NCBI RefSeq assembly: GCF_019443125.1
Contig: NZ_JAHYXK010000013.1
Span: 53,663 to 117,662, forward strand
Length of the DNA: 64,000 bases
Direction: 5' to 3'
From: Pontibacter aydingkolensis
GTDB lineage: Bacteria > Bacteroidota > Bacteroidia > Cytophagales > Hymenobacteraceae
Below the pieces are notes generated by a model. It was given only the letters and a program-made list of their open reading frames with translations, made no database searches and was not told the DNA's origin. The position numbers and the translations under genes are program-made. Positions 1 through 9,111 of this stretch are shown here, piece after piece. Within the stretch, counting starts at the first letter, position 1, and each line of letters starts with the position of its first letter.

Positions 1-1148
1 CAGGCCTAAGTCTTGGTAACGAAGAGCATAAGATGGGTATTAAAGGCTCATCAACACGCCAGGTTTTCTTAACTGACTGCGAAGTGCCGAAAGAGAATGT
101 ATTAGGCGAGATCGGTAAAGGTCACCTTATTGCGTTCAATATCCTGAACATTGGCCGAATTAAGCTTTGTGCTGCTACACTGGGTGCTGCTAAAAGTGTT
201 GCAAGCCTTTCAGTGAAGTATGCGAATGAGCGTCACCAGTTTAAGCTTCCAATTTCTAAGTTCGGTGCTATCCGTCATAAGCTGGCAGAGCAGGCTATCA
301 GAATTTACGCAGTAGAGTCTGCGCAGTACCGTTCGGGTATGGATATTTACCGCATGGAGCAGGAGCTTATGGCTGCCGGCAAAGACGAGAACGAAGCGCT
401 GCTTGGTGCTGCCCGTGAGTTCGCCGTGGAGTGTGCGATGCTGAAAGTAGAAGGTTCTGAAGTGCTGGATTATGTAGTAGATGAAGGTGTGCAGATCTAT
501 GGTGGTTACGGTTTCTCAGCTGATTACCCAATGGACCGTGCGTATCGCGACTCCCGTATCAACCGCATTTTTGAGGGTACCAACGAGATCAATCGTATGC
601 TTACCGTGGATATGATCCTGAAGAAAGCCATGAACGGAGAGCTTGACCTGATGGGACCTGCACAGAACGTGCAAAATGAGTTGATGGCTATTCCTGATTT
701 CGGTGCTGAAGAAGAAGGTTTGTTTGCCGCAGAGTATAAAGCTGTTCGTAACCTGAAAAAGTCTATACTTTTAGTAGCCGGCACAGCCGTTCAAAAATAC
801 ATGCAGTCGCTTGCGAAGGAGCAGGAAGTATTGATGAACATTGCAGATATGGCTATCAAAACTTATGTGGCCGAGTCTACTTTATTGCGTGTGGAAAAAC
901 TTGTAAGCAATAAAGGCGAGGAAGCTGCAGCCAACCAGATTGATATTGCCCGCGTGGTTGTGAATGATGCAGTAGATGCTTCGTTTATAGCTGGTAAAGA
1001 TGCCATTGCCGCCATGGCCGAAGGTGATGAGCAGCGCCTGTTATTCATGGGCCTGAAGCGCTTTACTAAAAAAGACCTCTTTAATACAAAAGAAGCCCGT
1101 CGCCGCATAGCTGCTGCACTGATAGAGGCAAATGAATATGTTTATTAA
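1..1148 (+). CDS. acyl-CoA dehydrogenase, C-terminal part (cut by window edge)
   Basis: FAD-dependent dehydrogenase of fatty acid beta-oxidation that makes trans-2-enoyl-CoA from acyl-CoA. The open frame runs back through the left edge (codons start at base 3, reading GLSLGNEEHKMGIKGSS), so the apparent ATG at 33 is internal and the N-terminal FAD/substrate part is missing. Seen here are the middle beta-domain end, the helical C-terminal domain and the segment GGYGFSADYP followed by FEGTNEINRM near base 570; the Glu of EGT is the catalytic base in this family. About 180 residues follow that motif, an extension like that of the long VLCAD/ACAD9-type enzymes of roughly 600 residues. Chain-length preference cannot be told. 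It stands alone before a terminator. Confidence 0.95.
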   Translation, partial: GLSLGNEEHKMGIKGSSTRQVFLTDCEVPKENVLGEIGKGHLIAFNILNIGRIKLCAATLGAAKSVASLSVKYANERHQFKLPISKFGAIRHKLAEQAIRIYAVESAQYRSGMDIYRMEQELMAAGKDENEALLGAAREFAVECAMLKVEGSEVLDYVVDEGVQIYGGYGFSADYPMDRAYRDSRINRIFEGTNEINRMLTVDMILKKAMNGELDLMGPAQNVQNELMAIPDFGAEEEGLFAAEYKAVRNLKKSILLVAGTAVQKYMQSLAKEQEVLMNIADMAIKTYVAESTLLRVEKLVSNKGEEAAANQIDIARVVVNDAVDASFIAGKDAIAAMAEGDEQRLLFMGLKRFTKKDLFNTKEARRRIAAALIEANEYVY

Positions 1149-1170
1149 TTTCTGACCATTTATACTTTGG

Positions 1171-1203
1171 AAAGGCTTTCTCTTCAGGAGGAAGCCTTTT
1201 TTT
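1171..1203 (+). terminator. terminator after acyl-CoA dehydrogenase
   Basis: Stem AAAGGCTT / AAGCCTTT, extended by two further pairs, closes a short loop and is followed by a run of T. It lies 22 bases after the stop of the dehydrogenase gene. Confidence 0.7.
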
Positions 1204-1326
1204 ATGGCAGCCACCTCTATAAAAGTATAAAACGCTGGAGAAAAGAAAATTATAATGGTTAAGAATAGAAATGTAATCTGGTTTTACGTATTGTGATAAG
1301 CACCTTAACCTCTCCTGATTATACTT

Positions 1327-2043
1327 ATGAAAGTAAGCTGCCTTATACCTTGCTATAACGAGCGTGAGCGAATTGGCGAGGTACTAAATGTAATTGTGGG
1401 TTGCGGTCATATTTCTCAGATTATCTGTATTGATGATGGGTCTACAGATGGCAGTGCCGATTTTATTCAGACGCATTGGCCTGCCGTGCATGTAGTGCGT
1501 TTACAGAAAAACAGCGGGAAAACGGCGGCAATCAAGTATGGTATCAGGTATGTGCAGCACGATGTGCTGCTGATGATGGATGCAGACCTACAGGGCCTGA
1601 GAAAAGAGGAACTGGAAGATGCTCTGGCTGCTTACCGGAATTATACTTCTGTAGATATGATCATCCTGCGTCGCATTAACTCGCCCTGGTTTGTAAAGTG
1701 GTATCGCAGCGACGTATTGTTATCAGGTGAGCGTATACTTTGTACTGCCGACCTGAGAAGTATACTTAACCAGAAGCAAAAGCTAAAGTGCTATCAACTG
1801 GAGGTAGCTATCAACCGCTACATGCTGCGTCACAAAAAAGTAGTTCGCTGGATGCCATGGTCTGCCATAAATACTTATAAAGTAGACAAGCTCGGTGTGC
1901 TGCACGGCTCACGCAAAGAGTTTAACATGTATGTGGATATCGTGAATTACGTTGGCTTTTCGCACATGTGCCTGCAACTGGCATCGTTTACCAGGAAACT
2001 AAAGCAGTCGCCAGCCAAACCAAAGCACCGGTTATACTACTAA
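1327..2043 (+). CDS. family 2 glycosyltransferase (GT-A fold)
   Basis: Transfers a sugar from an activated donor, probably to a lipid or surface glycan at the cytoplasmic face of the membrane. The N-terminus MKVSCLIPCYNE is the classical GT2 opening, DDGS lies at residues 36-39 (nucleotide binding) and DADLQG at 85-90 supplies the metal-binding DxD. It is short (238 residues) with no obvious membrane segment, so it resembles a soluble dolichol-phosphate-mannose-synthase-type catalytic domain without its membrane anchor. Donor and acceptor are not predictable. A TATACTT word ends 2 bases before the ATG. It converges on the next gene with a gap of only 2 bases. Confidence 0.9.
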   Translation: MKVSCLIPCYNERERIGEVLNVIVGCGHISQIICIDDGSTDGSADFIQTHWPAVHVVRLQKNSGKTAAIKYGIRYVQHDVLLMMDADLQGLRKEELEDALAAYRNYTSVDMIILRRINSPWFVKWYRSDVLLSGERILCTADLRSILNQKQKLKCYQLEVAINRYMLRHKKVVRWMPWSAINTYKVDKLGVLHGSRKEFNMYVDIVNYVGFSHMCLQLASFTRKLKQSPAKPKHRLYY

Positions 2044-2045
2044 AC

Positions 2046-3503
2046 TTACCTTAGGTAAATATGGCTTAGCTGCAAACCACTTGCTTTTTTGCTAGGCCGT
2101 ACAACAGTGATAATATTTTTATCTGTAAGCCACGCAGTAAAATCTTTTACATAAGCCAGGTTCATGTCGTCTGCCATTTTCAGGCCTACTGTTTTGGGTG
2201 CGGTGGTTTTTCCTGTTTTCGTATCAATCTGCCGCAAGTATAAATCGTGCTTGCCTTTCAGTTCTTCCAGTGTTAGCAGGTGTATATTGTTGCCGCTTAC
2301 ATAAGCACTATAAGAAATACCCGAAAAAGCTTCGTCGGCGGGTGCCTGCTGGTGTTTTAGCAATACAGAACTCCAGGTTGTAGTCATGTACTCATCGTAA
2401 GCAAACAGGTGTAGTTCTTTTGCAAAGTATGGCGCATTCTCACCGCCTTCAGTATACTTCTTCTCGGCAATTATTGTCAGGTTGTTTTCTGAAGAGAGCA
2501 GGATGTCAGACAGGTAAATATCTTCCAGGCGCGTGGCTGAGCTGCTTTTGTCGAATGCGGTAACTTTATCAACATAGGCTTGAGTAAACCTGAACTCTTC
2601 GGCAAAAACCATATCATCGGCTTCAAAATCGAACTTAACAGTTTTCAGGCTATAGTATTTGCCGGTTGCCTCTTCTGCTATCATTACAGCGCCGTAAAGT
2701 GTGTTGTTATCAGGCATCAGCTCAAATTTCGAGTCCATGATGTATACTTTTATGCCATCGTATACGCCGCCTACCAATACGCTCATTACTTTTGCTGTTT
2801 TAATTCCAGGAGTATACTGCCGTACGGTCAGGCGATTCATTTCTTCAGAGATCAGGCAAACATATTGCTCCCCGCTGTTGCTGAGTTTTATGTCTGCGGT
2901 AAGTATGCCCGGCACATCGCTCAGGTTATACTTTGTTTCGGCTACTTTCTGAAAATTGCTGTCGTAAAGTATGCTGCTGATATCCTTTATTTGATGGTTG
3001 TTGTCGGTATGGTAGCGGTAAGCAAGTAGTTTAGAGCCATCTGCAGATGCAGCTATACCTGCTCTACGGCCCTTTAGCGGAGCTTCGAGCAGTAAAACCG
3101 GCTCATGCTTTTGTCCTGATTGCAGGTTTATGCGGTGCCCGAAAAGCTGCTGCGTGGCTTCATTGGTGCGGAGTGTAATAACAATAGCGGCATCAGCAGA
3201 CTTAAAGAAAGCTTCAACAGTTTCAGTTTGGTTTAAAGGTATAGTAGTCTGCCATCCCTTCTTCAGTTCTGCATTATACTTTTCTACAGCATAACTGTTT
3301 ACTTCCTGCCTGCTAAGTATGATAAACTCGCTTTGCGAAACAGGGATAGTTTTATGCGCAATGCGCTGGTTGTATTGATACTCTCCTTTTTCGGGCAGGT
3401 ATGTAAAGGCTGTTGATGCCCTAGTTCTGGATTGTGCCGATGTTTTGCCTGTGTAAGCAAGTAAGCTAAGCAGCAGAAGTATAGTGAGGAAGTTCTGTTT
3501 CAC
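2046..3503 (-). CDS. secreted protein of unknown function
   Basis: I do not recognise this 485-residue protein. It starts with a clear signal peptide (MKQNFLTILLLLSLLAYTG, cleavage probably after TSA at about residue 23). The mature part has many alternating hydrophobic strands and repeated pieces such as LLAYRYH, YVCLIS, LTIIAEKKY and LHLFAYDEY. That is compatible with a beta-propeller or other all-beta fold in the periplasm or outer membrane. No lipobox, T9SS tail or transmembrane helix beyond the signal is visible. It is monocistronic and convergent with the glycosyltransferase. The beta-propeller idea is inference only. Confidence 0.8.
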   Translation of the reverse strand: MKQNFLTILLLLSLLAYTGKTSAQSRTRASTAFTYLPEKGEYQYNQRIAHKTIPVSQSEFIILSRQEVNSYAVEKYNAELKKGWQTTIPLNQTETVEAFFKSADAAIVITLRTNEATQQLFGHRINLQSGQKHEPVLLLEAPLKGRRAGIAASADGSKLLAYRYHTDNNHQIKDISSILYDSNFQKVAETKYNLSDVPGILTADIKLSNSGEQYVCLISEEMNRLTVRQYTPGIKTAKVMSVLVGGVYDGIKVYIMDSKFELMPDNNTLYGAVMIAEEATGKYYSLKTVKFDFEADDMVFAEEFRFTQAYVDKVTAFDKSSSATRLEDIYLSDILLSSENNLTIIAEKKYTEGGENAPYFAKELHLFAYDEYMTTTWSSVLLKHQQAPADEAFSGISYSAYVSGNNIHLLTLEELKGKHDLYLRQIDTKTGKTTAPKTVGLKMADDMNLAYVKDFTAWLTDKNIITVVRPSKKASGLQLSHIYLR

Positions 3504-4158
3504 AAGTATAAGTAAGTTTGTCAGATCTAATAAGGATAAGATTTAAAAGTATTAACGATGCAGTTGGTTGCCAAGTATAGTTTTTAAGCTATTGTTTCGC
3601 GTGGAACTTGTCAGTTTTTCAGTATATATGTTTGTTCTAAGATATAAAGATATAGCTGTTTTTAAAGTATGATGACATAGTATAACTGGGTGAATAGGTG
3701 AATAATTTATGTGTTTACCCAATATACCTAAGTATAGGAAACATGTATATTCTAAACCAAGTACATCTTAGCATACATTGCATACTATGAATTCTATACT
3801 CAAACTCTTTTTGTTTATGGGGATAATCCTTATTAGCAAATACACAAAAGAAGAGGAGATAGCAACTGACAATGCGACTATGAAAACTAACCCTGTGGAG
3901 AGTTCTTTTACAAATTACCAGCAGCAAAACGAGATGCTTAGCGAGCCTGAGCATGTTAAGGGAAAAGCCGCTGAAATAATTTATTAAGAAGAGGAGGAAT
4001 ATTGAGGAGGATAAACTTTTACTAAATACCAATCTTTGAACCACATTTTGCGGAAAGCAAAGTCAGTTTTTATTCGGTTGTTTTAAAGCGGCTATTATTT
4101 TCTGGTTTTAATTGCCTGTGGCTAAGCTACAGGAGAGGCACATTTACGGTTAAATTAA
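3504..4158. other. 655-base intergenic region, AT-rich
   Basis: Lies upstream of the secreted protein (minus strand) and downstream of recG. It is AT-rich, carries several AAGTAT words, and has one possible short gene (3787-3987). No RNA gene, hairpin terminator or consensus promoter was recognised. Confidence 0.5.
3787..3987 (+). CDS. possible small membrane-anchored protein
   Basis: A 66-codon frame beginning MNSILKLFLFMGIILISKY. It has one hydrophobic N-terminal segment (about residues 4-17), then a polar tail rich in Glu, Asn and Gln. The upstream TTG at 3778 is less likely as start. It fills part of an otherwise empty region and is followed by purine-rich sequence. The opposite strand also has a frame here, so coding status is uncertain; the case rests only on the signal-like start and the plausible polar tail. 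Confidence 0.3.
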   Translation: MNSILKLFLFMGIILISKYTKEEEIATDNATMKTNPVESSFTNYQQQNEMLSEPEHVKGKAAEIIY

Positions 4159-6258
4159 CTAGCTTATTCTGCTCCAGTTTACAGTATTAGCACTTAGCGA
4201 CTGTATATGTCTGCGGATATTTGCATGTTGTGGTTGATCCAACTGAGCATCCTGCTGTAGTACACGCTGCGCTGCGGCGCGTGCCTCCTGAAGTATAGGC
4301 GCATCTTTTGCCAGATCCGAGATCAGCAGGTCCAGTACGCCACTTTGCTGTGTACCCATCAGGTCGCCGGGGCCGCGCAGTTTCAGGTCGATGTCTGCTA
4401 TCTCGAAGCCATTGTTAGTGCGCACCATTGTTTCAAGTCTTGTCTTGCTGTCTTTGCTAAGCTTATAGCCTGTCATAAGTATGCAGTAGCTTTGCTCGGC
4501 ACCACGGCCCACGCGCCCTCGCAACTGGTGCAGCTGCGACAAACCAAAACGTTCGGCGCTTTCGATGATCATCACGGAGGCATTCGGGACGTTTACACCA
4601 ACCTCAATTACAGTAGTAGCTACCATAATCTGAGTCTCGTTATGCACAAAGCGCTGCATCTCGTAATCCTTGTCCTGTGGCTTCATTTTGCCATGTACCA
4701 TACTTACCTTATACTCTGGAAAAGCGCGCTGCACACTTTCAAAGCCGTCCATCAGGTCTTTGTAATTCTCCATCTGCTCCGACTCTTCTATAAGCGGGTA
4801 CACGATGTATACTTGCCTGCCAAGTTTTATCTGGTCGCGCACAAACTGGAACACACGCAGACGGTGCGAGTCGAAACGATGCACGGTAACAATCTCCTTA
4901 CGGCCGGCAGGTAGTTCATCAATCACCGACACGTCCAGGTCGCCATACAAGGTCATAGCTAATGTGCGGGGAATAGGAGTGGCTGTCATCACGAGTACAT
5001 GCGGGATAACGCGCGGGTTTTTGCGCCATAGTTTAGAACGCTGCTCCACGCCAAATCGGTGCTGCTCGTCTACAATGCAAAGGCCCAGGTTCTGAAACTG
5101 CACCACATCCTCCAGCAGTGCATGCGTACCCACGATCATTTTCATGTCGCCGGAGCGCAGTTGCTCATGCAGCACTTTACGCTCTTTAGCTTTGGTAGAA
5201 CCTGTCAGCTTGCCCAGGTTTATACCTAATCTGTCTGCAAATTGCTTTAAGCCGACGTAATGCTGGTCGGCCAGAATCTCAGTTGGAGCCATCAGTACCG
5301 ACTGTGCCCCATTATCCGCAGCGATAAGCATAGTAATAAAAGCCACGATGGTTTTGCCCGAGCCTACATCGCCTTGCAGCAGGCGGTTCATCTGTTTGCC
5401 TGCCGTTAAGTCACCGTAAACCTCCTTCACTACACGCTTCTGCGCATTGGTCAGGTCGAAGGTCATGTGGTTTTTGTAGAAATCGGTAAGTGTGGCGGTG
5501 TTCTTAAATATCTGGCCCTTCAGGTCAGCCTTACGCACTACCTTATGACGTAACAGGCGCAACTGTATGTAAAAAAGCTCTTCAAACTTTAGCCTGAACT
5601 TAGCCGCGTTATACTTCTCTGTTGACTGCGGGAAATGTATGTTTATAAGTGCGCTACGTTTATCTGTAAGTCTGTAATGATCAATCAGGTCAGGAGAAAG
5701 GGTTTCCTGTATGTTAGGCACAGCCACTTTTAGCAAATGCTCCATCATCTTACTGATGACTTTGCTATCGATGCGGTGGGCTTTTAGCTTTTCGGTAGTA
5801 TTGTAAACCGGCTGAAGGAAGGATGTGGTCTGTTTTTCTTCGGCCAGTTCTTCCAGGTCGGGGTGCGCCATACTAAACCTGCCGTTGAACTCAGTAGGTT
5901 TGCCAAATACAATATAATCGGTATGGTTCTTCAGCGATTTCTCCATCCACTTCACACCCTTAAACCATACCAGGTCCAGTTGGTCGCCGTTCTCATCTAC
6001 CAGCGTTGCCGCCAGTCGTTGCTTTCTGCCCTCGCCAATTACTTCTTTGCCACGCACACGGCCCTTTACCTGCACATAAGGCATACTTTCATCCAGCTCA
6101 CATACTTTGTAGAACTGGGTGCGGTCGAGGTAACGGAAAGGGTAGTGCTGTATCAGGTCGCCGTAGGTGAAGATCTGCAACTCTTTTTGTAGCAGCTCCG
6201 CCCGCATTGGCCCTACGCCTTTCAGGAACTCTATCTTAGTATGGAAGAAGTTGCTCAA
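4159..6258 (-). CDS. recG: ATP-dependent DNA helicase RecG
   Basis: Helicase that reverses stalled replication forks and branch-migrates Holliday junctions. An N-terminal wedge/OB domain begins FFHTKIEFLKGVGP; Walker A GDVGSGKT lies near residue 295, DEQHRFG is the Walker B/DExH box, and TATPIPRT is motif III. The C-terminal helicase lobe carries QLRGRVGRG and the TRG-type end. At about 700 residues it has full family length. Only TTG codons are available as starts before the conserved region. I prefer the TTG at 6258, giving MSNFFHTKIEF; a longer frame from TTG 6303 adds a non-conserved stretch and would start 9 bases from a terminator hairpin. It lies downstream of gldD on the same strand. 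Confidence 0.95.
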   Translation of the reverse strand: MSNFFHTKIEFLKGVGPMRAELLQKELQIFTYGDLIQHYPFRYLDRTQFYKVCELDESMPYVQVKGRVRGKEVIGEGRKQRLAATLVDENGDQLDLVWFKGVKWMEKSLKNHTDYIVFGKPTEFNGRFSMAHPDLEELAEEKQTTSFLQPVYNTTEKLKAHRIDSKVISKMMEHLLKVAVPNIQETLSPDLIDHYRLTDKRSALINIHFPQSTEKYNAAKFRLKFEELFYIQLRLLRHKVVRKADLKGQIFKNTATLTDFYKNHMTFDLTNAQKRVVKEVYGDLTAGKQMNRLLQGDVGSGKTIVAFITMLIAADNGAQSVLMAPTEILADQHYVGLKQFADRLGINLGKLTGSTKAKERKVLHEQLRSGDMKMIVGTHALLEDVVQFQNLGLCIVDEQHRFGVEQRSKLWRKNPRVIPHVLVMTATPIPRTLAMTLYGDLDVSVIDELPAGRKEIVTVHRFDSHRLRVFQFVRDQIKLGRQVYIVYPLIEESEQMENYKDLMDGFESVQRAFPEYKVSMVHGKMKPQDKDYEMQRFVHNETQIMVATTVIEVGVNVPNASVMIIESAERFGLSQLHQLRGRVGRGAEQSYCILMTGYKLSKDSKTRLETMVRTNNGFEIADIDLKLRGPGDLMGTQQSGVLDLLISDLAKDAPILQEARAAAQRVLQQDAQLDQPQHANIRRHIQSLSANTVNWSRIS

Positions 6259-6311
6259 CTCTTTGTTTTGCCTTTGGTGGTAAGGGTGAAAGTATGAATA
6301 CAAATTTAAGC

Positions 6312-6348
6312 AAAAGCCCCGACAGGTGTAATTGCTGACGGGGCTTTT
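6312..6348 (-). terminator. terminator-like hairpin upstream of recG
   Basis: Stem AAAAGCCCCG / CGGGGCTTTT (10 pairs) around a 17-base loop, with A-tract and T-tract on the two sides so it could act in both directions. On the minus strand it lies after gldD and about 54 bases before the preferred recG start, so it could end gldD transcription or lie in a recG leader. Confidence 0.6.
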
Positions 6349-6364
6349 GTATGATACTTTTTAC

Positions 6365-6530
6365 TAAAGACCTCGCAGTGCCCGTAGGTCCTGCGAGTGT
6401 CTGGCTGGGGTAAGTTTTGAATGAGCGAATTAGTGCATGGGTGAGTAATTTAACTCCCAAATTTTCTAACTCTTTGATTTTCTAACTTTTCCAGACACTA
6501 GCAGGAGCTGCGCATGCTGCTAGGTCTTTA
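6365..6530. repeat. paired inverted palindromic repeat (REP doublet-like), family A
   Basis: A 40-base arm at 6365-6404 recurs in inverted orientation at 6491-6530 with about 32 of 40 matching bases. Each arm begins TAAAGACCT and ends GTGTCTGG (or its complement) and is itself partly palindromic (CCTCGCAG with CTGCGAG). About 86 bases separate the arms. The layout, two palindromic units facing each other between genes, is that of a REP doublet. Mobility is inferred from structure only. Confidence 0.7.
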
Positions 6531-6574
6531 ATTTATACTTGCTAAGCTAATAACTAACAACCATCAACCAATAA

Positions 6575-7195
6575 CTACTTTTTCTCCTTCCACTGCAGCG
6601 TGTTCAGCATGTGGATGATATCCTTTTTCACAAACTCGATGATCGGAGCCAGGGAGTCATTTTGAGTGGCGGTTCTGAAGTATAAAGCGCCTCTTAAAAA
6701 GTGCGTGGTAGAGTCGGTAACGTAAAACTGAAACTGGCTGGGTACTTCGCCCTCCAGTTCAAAAACAGAAGCTATATCGCCTGAGGGTGTCCTGACTTCG
6801 GCTTCTTCAATAGAGTATGCCTTTATCTGGTGCTTACCTGTTAGCTTACGCGCATCTTCAATCATGGCGTTCAGCGCTTCGGTGTTCCCTTTCAGGTTTT
6901 TGTAAGTCAGCTGCACATCAGCACCCATGCCCGGGTAAAGTATATGTATCCAATGCGGTTGTGCAATGGTAGAAGAGTCGGGTCGGATTTTGGCGTGCTC
7001 TGAAAACTCAAAAGTATAGGGGTGCTCTGCCTGCAGCTGCTGGTAAGTTTGCGACGGCAGGTCAATACGATTATAGCCTTTGGGTTTGGGCGTATACTCT
7101 GCACCACAGGCTACCATACTTGCCGCTAAAGCAAACCACAGAAATGCCTTTAGCTTAGCTGGCTTTATGGTAGTGTTCTCTTTTATTTCTGACAT
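6575..7195 (-). CDS. gldD: gliding motility lipoprotein GldD
   Basis: Lipoprotein needed for gliding and T9SS-dependent secretion in Flavobacterium-type bacteria. After a 17-residue polar leader a hydrophobic stretch ends in AASMVAC, a slightly atypical lipobox with Cys at about residue 30. Next comes the family signature YTPKPKGYNRIDLP and then HPYTFEFSEHA. The 206-residue length is normal. The ATG at 7195 overlaps the end of gldE by 41 bases, so the two are probably translationally coupled. The order gldE-gldD behind ssb and mutY is conserved in many Bacteroidota. Whether this strain glides is not shown; several non-gliding relatives keep these genes for secretion. Confidence 0.93.
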   Translation of the reverse strand: MSEIKENTTIKPAKLKAFLWFALAASMVACGAEYTPKPKGYNRIDLPSQTYQQLQAEHPYTFEFSEHAKIRPDSSTIAQPHWIHILYPGMGADVQLTYKNLKGNTEALNAMIEDARKLTGKHQIKAYSIEEAEVRTPSGDIASVFELEGEVPSQFQFYVTDSTTHFLRGALYFRTATQNDSLAPIIEFVKKDIIHMLNTLQWKEKK

Positions 7196-8525
7196 TGATT
7201 TTTACTCGTTTTACACGCTTGGCATCCGCTGACTCTACTGTGAAATGGAAACGGCCATACTGGGCCTCTTCGCCTACGCGCGGTATCCGTGAGAAAAGTG
7301 CCAGCATCAGGCCGGCAACTGTCTCGTTCTCGCCTTTTACTTCGTTAAAGGCATCAAAAGGTAGCTCAGCTATCTTACAGAAATCGTGCAGCGACGTTTT
7401 ACCATCAAAGATAAAGGTATTTTCGTCTAATTGGGAGTAGATAATGTCATCATCGTCATCAAACTCATCGTTGATCTCACCAACAATCTCTTCGATAATA
7501 TCCTCTAAGGTAAGCAAGCCTGATGTAGTGCCATACTCATTTACCACAATTGCCATGTGTACGTGCTTGTCTTTAAAGTCCTGATACAGGTCGGCAATGC
7601 GTTTGTTTTCTGGTACAAAGAACGGCGGCCTTAGCAATTTAAGCCAGTTAAAATCATCGCCCTGGTCTAAGTATGGCAGTAGGTCTTTTACATAAAGTAT
7701 ACCATCTATCTTATCGGTACTTTGAGTATATACCGGCACTCTGGAATATCCCCATTGTACAATCTGGGGCAACAGCTCTGTGAATTTAGTAGTAGAGTTA
7801 AAGGCAATCACATCCAGGCGCGGCCGCATGATCTGCCTTACAGTAATGGCTCCGAAGTTAACTACACCGCGTAAGATCTTACGCTCCTCCGGCGACGATT
7901 CCTCGTTGGTTAATGCCATGTCCAGGCTTTGGTGCAATTCCTCTATCGTATGGTTATAGCCCCGTATCATATAATGCTTATCGATGTAGCGGCTAATGCC
8001 AGACATTATCCACGAAAGCGGCCTTGCGACAAACTGCATGTATTTTATTAGAGGTACAGTACTACGTGCTATAGCCAGCTGGCGCGTTTGTACATATACT
8101 TTTGGCAGTAACTCCCCGAAGAAGACAATAAAGAAAGTAGCGAATAATGCGCTTGCCGCCAAAGTAGCAGCCGGTAGCGTTCTGGTTGCAAACAATTGCC
8201 AGGCCACATAAGCAAATAGTGTGATGATGCTTACGTTAATGCCGTTGTTGAAAACAAGTAGTGTATTGAGGAGTTTTCTAGGGTTTTGCAACAGGCGATG
8301 GATGGTGCGCTCTGCAGGTATGGGACTCGTCCTGCACCTTTCAAGTTCCTGCTCCGACAGCGAAAAAAAAGCTGCTTCTGCCCCGGATACCAGGGCAGAA
8401 AGCAGCAAAAGGATTAAGCCAGCAAAAACTGCTGCTATATATTCAATTCTGAGTTGGTCTATCGACGTTTGGAATAACTGAAGTAAACTATAACTCAGGG
8501 GGTCTCCGGAATCTAAACTTTCCAA
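7155..8525 (-). CDS. gldE: gliding motility-associated membrane protein GldE (CBS/CorC-type)
   Basis: Integral membrane protein of the HlyC/CorC (CNNM-like) family assigned to gliding/T9SS function through its link to gldD. It has an N-terminal DUF21 membrane domain with about three to four helices (residues roughly 25-165, opening YIAAVFAGLILLLLSALVSG). Two CBS domains follow (around 215-340, with RLDVIAFN and VVNEYGTTSGLLTLEDIIEEIVG), and a CorC_HlyC C-terminal domain (about 370-440). The acidic stretch DEFDDDDD follows the second CBS domain. At 456 residues it is full length. It sits just downstream of ssb. Confidence 0.93.
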   Translation of the reverse strand: MESLDSGDPLSYSLLQLFQTSIDQLRIEYIAAVFAGLILLLLSALVSGAEAAFFSLSEQELERCRTSPIPAERTIHRLLQNPRKLLNTLLVFNNGINVSIITLFAYVAWQLFATRTLPAATLAASALFATFFIVFFGELLPKVYVQTRQLAIARSTVPLIKYMQFVARPLSWIMSGISRYIDKHYMIRGYNHTIEELHQSLDMALTNEESSPEERKILRGVVNFGAITVRQIMRPRLDVIAFNSTTKFTELLPQIVQWGYSRVPVYTQSTDKIDGILYVKDLLPYLDQGDDFNWLKLLRPPFFVPENKRIADLYQDFKDKHVHMAIVVNEYGTTSGLLTLEDIIEEIVGEINDEFDDDDDIIYSQLDENTFIFDGKTSLHDFCKIAELPFDAFNEVKGENETVAGLMLALFSRIPRVGEEAQYGRFHFTVESADAKRVKRVKINVRNKREHYHKAS

Positions 8526-8551
8526 AATTACTTAATTGGGTCAAACATTAT

Positions 8552-9007
8552 TTAGAACGGCAGGTCGTCCGGCTCGTCGTTCTGTGTGGCAGAGGCATTG
8601 CCTCCATAGTTGCCGCCGGCAGAAGAAGACGAGGAAGCTGTTTCCTGGTAGTTTCCACCACCTGTGCTGCCATCGCTGCGGCCGCCCAGCATAGTCATGT
8701 TATCTGCTACGATCTCGGTAGAATAACGCTGGTTGCCTTCTTTGTCCTGATACTGGCTGGTTCTGATCTTACCTTCAATAAAAACTGACTGACCTTTTTT
8801 CAGATACTTTTCAGCAACTTCAGCTAAACCGCGCCACACCACAATGTTGTGCCACTCTGTTTTTTCCTGCTTGTTACCGCTCTTATCCTTGTAGGATTCC
8901 GATGTGGCGATAGGGAAACGGGCTACTGCCACGCCGCCTTCTAAATGACGTACTTCAGGGTCTTTGCCCAGATTTCCGATAAGGATTACTTTGTTTACAC
9001 TTGCCAT
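8552..9007 (-). CDS. ssb: single-stranded DNA-binding protein
   Basis: Binds and protects single-stranded DNA in replication, recombination and repair, and recruits partner enzymes through its C-terminus. The OB fold occupies residues 1-110, starting [20 protein letters not shown] and including [22 protein letters not shown] Gly/Ser-rich flexible linker follows, and the acidic tip ends DDLPF, the partner-docking motif. At 151 residues it is typical. It lies between mutY and gldE on the same strand. The 105-base gap from mutY holds a candidate -7 box (TATATTTG, complement of 9086-9093) and a hairpin, so it probably has its own promoter. Confidence 0.97.
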   Translation of the reverse strand: MASVNKVILIGNLGKDPEVRHLEGGVAVARFPIATSESYKDKSGNKQEKTEWHNIVVWRGLAEVAEKYLKKGQSVFIEGKIRTSQYQDKEGNQRYSTEIVADNMTMLGGRSDGSTGGGNYQETASSSSSAGGNYGGNASATQNDEPDDLPF

Positions 9008-9043
9008 GTCTTTTTTTGTCTAAATAGTTAATTAATTGGGCTA

Positions 9044-9063
9044 CTCCGGCAACCAAGCCGGAG
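9044..9063 (-). promoter_or_regulatory. hairpin in the ssb 5' leader
   Basis: Perfect 7-base arms CTCCGGC / GCCGGAG with a 6-base loop. It lies between a candidate TATATTTG box (complement of 9086-9093) and the ssb ATG at 9007. No good -33 element was found at the right distance, so the promoter is tentative. Confidence 0.45.
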
Positions 9064-9111
9064 GCAAATATGGCTTACTGAACTACAAATATATGGTTAT
9101 AAAAGTTCAGT

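Noticed and set aside
6258..6303. recG start at TTG 6303
   Set aside because: The extra 15 residues are not like RecG and would start only 9 bases from a hairpin; TTG 6258 gives MSNFFHTKIEF.
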